From positions 1-8,049 of the forward strand of contig JBARJD010000040.1 of NCBI GenBank assembly GCA_049800095.1: a stretch of DNA of 8,049 nucleotides. The letters are read 5' to 3'. The stretch comes from JAKIWV01 sp049800095. Its GTDB lineage: Archaea > Thermoplasmatota > Thermoplasmata > Lutacidiplasmatales > UBA184. The notes below the pieces were generated by a model, which was not told the DNA's origin, made no database searches, and saw only the letters and a list, made by a program, of their open reading frames with translations. Positions 6,757 to 8,049 of this stretch are shown piece by piece (the stretch's first letter is position 1; the number at the start of each line of letters is the position of its first letter). The position numbers were made by a program, and so were the translations under genes.

Positions 6757-6776
6757 GGTGCAACGGTCCTTGCACC
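6757..6776 (+). repeat. Dispersed 20-base palindrome, copy 6
   Basis: GGTGCAA-CGGTCC-TTGCACC, perfect 7-base arms. It lies upstream of the MBL gene and downstream of the nucleotidyltransferase gene. The rest of the gap 6777-6897 shows no gene, RNA or other structure that I can support. Confidence 0.9.
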
Positions 6777-6897
6777 TTCCCGCAGGAGTAAAGGGAAACA
6801 GAGCCACAAAAGTAGGACCTGCACAGGGCGCTACTCATCGGGGCTCGACGCATGTGTGACCCCTGCCAGTACGCACTCCCGATCGAGATGTACTTGT

Positions 6898-6993
6898 TCA
6901 GGCTTTGAGGTCCTTTCGAAGCTTCTTTAGGAGCGAGGCAACGCCTTCGAATTTTGCCATGGTCTCGAGGTACTCCCAATCCAGCCCGCCGCG
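6898..6993 (-). pseudogene. C-terminal remnant of the nucleotidyltransferase beyond an in-frame TAG
   Basis: The frame of the nucleotidyltransferase continues after the TAG at 6994-6996 for 32 codons before TGA (6898-6900). It reads RGG, then LDWEYLETMAKFEGVASLL, then KKLRKDLKA: a helical, lysine-rich tail with no further stop. This fits the missing C-terminal helices of the family and would give a 182-codon protein. Without suppression of TAG it is not translated. I see no ribosome-binding site or start for separate expression. Confidence 0.7.
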
Positions 6994-7446
6994 CTAACCG
7001 AGCTGGACGGCTTGCAAGTAGAGGGCGTTGGATTCTTCGCGATGCGCGCGCATCAAGCGCCTTACGATAAGAGGTTCAACCGCGCTTACAAGGACCGGTC
7101 CGTAGGGAGTCTCCATCCCGTGAGGCCGAAGCCCGGAGCGGTCCCCGATCCCGACAACGTCGACCAACCCAAGGACAGAATCGAACCAGTAAACACGATG
7201 GCTCCGACCCTCAACCCGCCGGAAACCCCATTTTCGTAAGACGGGTTCTATGACGTCCTTGGGACCGACTAGGTCTATATCCTGAGAAACGTAGTTCGCC
7301 GACGACAAGTAGATCTCGATGGCGGAACCGCCCACAATCTCGATGTCGGTCTTGCACTCTCCTCCCAGAAGGGCGCCGAACCACGCGATGCGTTCTTCGA
7401 GAGTGGGCGCTGACGCGATAATGCTAGCGAACTCGCGGCCGTCCAT
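6994..7446 (-). CDS. AbiEii/DUF6036-like nucleotidyltransferase, shortened by an in-frame TAG
   Basis: A 150-residue product, ATG at 7446, stopped by TAG at 6994-6996. The nucleotidyltransferase core is intact: GGSA (39-42), the metal-binding pair in QDIDLV (Asp56, Asp58), and a third acidic residue in LGLVDVVG (Asp96). The late helix VRRLMRAHREESNALYLQAVQ (128-148) is where the product breaks off; 32 further in-frame codons follow. Members paired with a winged-helix protein behave as type IV or related toxins that modify tRNA or other targets with nucleotides; that role here is inferred from the pairing. The start overlaps the end of the winged-helix gene by 23 bases, so the two form one operon. 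The truncated protein might be inactive, altered, or rescued by stop-codon readthrough. Confidence 0.75.
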   Translation of the reverse strand: MDGREFASIIASAPTLEERIAWFGALLGGECKTDIEIVGGSAIEIYLSSANYVSQDIDLVGPKDVIEPVLRKWGFRRVEGRSHRVYWFDSVLGLVDVVGIGDRSGLRPHGMETPYGPVLVSAVEPLIVRRLMRAHREESNALYLQAVQLG

Positions 7447-7741
7447 GCGAAGTGCTCGGCTTCATGCCAAATCGAATGAGAATCTCATCCTTCTCCCTTC
7501 GACTCGCTTCTTCTCGGTAGGCCGACCTCTCCCGAAGGAAGCGTCTCAGAGAGTCATCTTTGAGCACCCATCCGAGGTCTGAGTGCGCAGCGTATTCACT
7601 CAAACCCTTCAAGATCCGGAGAACTTGGATCGGTTGTGCTCCAACGGCCTTGGCAATACGGTAGGCGGACTGAGGCCGCGGAGTGCTGGCCAACTGGTTC
7701 AGCACCAGTGCGCGGGTCTTGCTGCCAAACAGCGGATCCAT
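7424..7741 (-). CDS. Winged-helix protein, probable antitoxin/autoregulator of the nucleotidyltransferase
   Basis: A 105-residue protein, ATG at 7741, stop TAG. Residues 3-62 form a winged helix-turn-helix: an opening helix (LFGSKTRALVLNQLAS), a helix-turn-helix around SAYRIAKAVGAQPIQVLRILKGL (25-47) and a wing ending GWVLKD. The rest is a highly charged helix (RRFLRERSAYREEASRREKDE). It is the first gene of the operon and overlaps the nucleotidyltransferase start, the usual order for AbiE-like and other nucleotidyltransferase toxin-antitoxin pairs. The 11-base-arm palindrome over its promoter is the likely operator. It could also be a plain transcriptional regulator, but the pairing favours an antitoxin. 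Confidence 0.78.
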   Translation of the reverse strand: MDPLFGSKTRALVLNQLASTPRPQSAYRIAKAVGAQPIQVLRILKGLSEYAAHSDLGWVLKDDSLRRFLRERSAYREEASRREKDEILIRFGMKPSTSHGRPRVR

Positions 7742-7761
7742 GCCGGTTGAAGGACGAGTTA

Positions 7762-7786
7762 GATATTATACGTTTCGTATAATATC
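7762..7786 (-). promoter_or_regulatory. Promoter/operator palindrome of the winged-helix-nucleotidyltransferase operon
   Basis: GATATTATACG (7762-7772), a TTT spacer, and CGTATAATATC (7776-7786) form a perfect 11-base inverted repeat. On the minus strand the proximal arm supplies TATAATAT, centred about 25 bases before the ATG at 7741, so the transcript is probably leaderless. A dimer bound to the palindrome would cover the TATA box, a simple route to autorepression by the winged-helix protein. Confidence 0.7.
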
Positions 7787-7847
7787 ACGCCGAGTTGTCC
7801 GGTGCCTCGTCCATAAGGCAGTCCATCGTGGTGACTACGAGAAAGTG

Positions 7848-7867
7848 GGTGCAACGTCAATTGCACC
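7848..7867 (+). repeat. Dispersed 20-base palindrome, copy 7
   Basis: GGTGCAA-CGTCAA-TTGCACC, perfect arms, followed by TAC. It is the first of two copies upstream of the winged-helix operon. Confidence 0.9.
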
Positions 7868-7882
7868 TACCTCACCCAACAG

Positions 7883-7902
7883 TGTGCAAGGCGTGTTGCA
7901 CC
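7883..7902 (+). repeat. Dispersed 20-base palindrome, copy 8
   Basis: TGTGCAA-GGCGTG-TTGCACC: six paired arm positions, the outer pair lost, followed by TAC. It begins 35 bases after the start of copy 7, in the same orientation. The spacer between them contains no clear structure. Confidence 0.85.
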
Positions 7903-8049
7903 TACTTCGGCCACCTTTAGGAAGCCCCGAGCAAATAATCCGGCCGGTGCGAACTCCTCGGTCGATCGACGCCGTTGCAACGACCCGCCGAAGTATAACC
8001 CCTTTAAGGACTAGGAAGACTTCTGCCGCGCGTCGCCGAAACTTAGTGA
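7903..8049. other. Right-edge non-coding stretch
   Basis: No reading frame in this stretch looks like a gene. An AAGTATAACC (7991-8000) followed by CCTTTAAGG could be a promoter element for a gene beyond the window, but no start codon at the right distance is visible before the end. Nothing else is supported. Confidence 0.3.

Noticed and set aside
6722..6979. Minus-strand 85-codon open frame between the MBL and nucleotidyltransferase genes
   Set aside because: It overlaps the in-frame C-terminal remnant of the nucleotidyltransferase in another frame and crosses the palindrome at 6757; no domain or start signal.
6994..6996. TAG as a pyrrolysine codon
   Set aside because: TAG is the evident terminator of three other genes here, and reading through at 7424 would run out of frame across the next gene. 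No pyl gene is in the window.
2344..7902. Palindromes as integron attC sites
   Set aside because: The elements are 20 bases with a single stem and lack the paired R and L boxes and the GTTRRRY core; gene directions are mixed.
2344..7902. Palindromes as intrinsic transcription terminators
   Set aside because: No T-tract follows the stems, several copies sit upstream of genes, and archaeal termination depends on T-rich tracts rather than hairpins. An RNA-level role remains possible but is not shown.
7848..7902. CRISPR array
   Set aside because: Only two adjacent copies with a 15-base gap, and the same repeat is scattered one per gap elsewhere.

Overview
The window looks archaeal, most likely from a moderately GC-rich member of the Thermoplasmatota; the phylum is an inference. 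Supporting signs are TATA-like boxes about 25-27 bases upstream of several start codons with no usable Shine-Dalgarno sequence (leaderless promoters), archaeal-style Fic and nucleotidyltransferase/winged-helix toxin-like genes, an MBL enzyme of the dihydropterin ribofuranosylaminobenzene-phosphate synthase-like type, and a secreted protein built from beta-sandwich repeats. No rRNA, tRNA, CRISPR array or transposase was seen.

Layout. (1) 3-2291 (+): 3' part of a long secreted or surface protein with two PKD/Ig-like repeats, an IPT-like domain, an Ig-like domain and four 96-98-residue tandem repeats; its start lies outside the window. (2) 2380-2875 (-): antitoxin plus RelE-type toxin. (3) 3013-3306 (-): DUF1330 protein. 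(4) 3534-4484 (+): alpha/beta hydrolase. (5) 4586-5503 (-): class II Fic protein. (6) 5669-6622 (-): MBL-fold hydrolase. (7) 6898-7741 (-): winged-helix regulator overlapping a nucleotidyltransferase whose frame is cut by an in-frame TAG. (8) 7787-8049: gene-free right edge.

The most unusual signal is a 20-base palindromic element, consensus GGTGCAACGGAGATTGCACC (7-base arms, 6-base loop). Eight copies occur (six good, two decayed). Every gap between transcription units has at least one, and none was found inside a gene. The loop consensus is not symmetrical, and all copies read best on the + strand whichever way the neighbouring genes point. Each unit is thus bracketed by the element, suggesting either a genome-wide intergenic repeat family (REP-like or a regulator-binding site) or cassette-like boundaries.

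Three toxin-type modules (RelE-like, Fic, nucleotidyltransferase) lie within about 5.4 kb, and each has an inverted repeat in or around its promoter, as expected for autoregulation. The Fic promoter is enclosed by perfect 10-base arms, one base different from the right half plus flank of the dispersed 20-mer. The hydrolase, DUF1330 and MBL genes are single-gene units with no visible functional link to the toxins, so the region reads as an accessory patchwork rather than one pathway.
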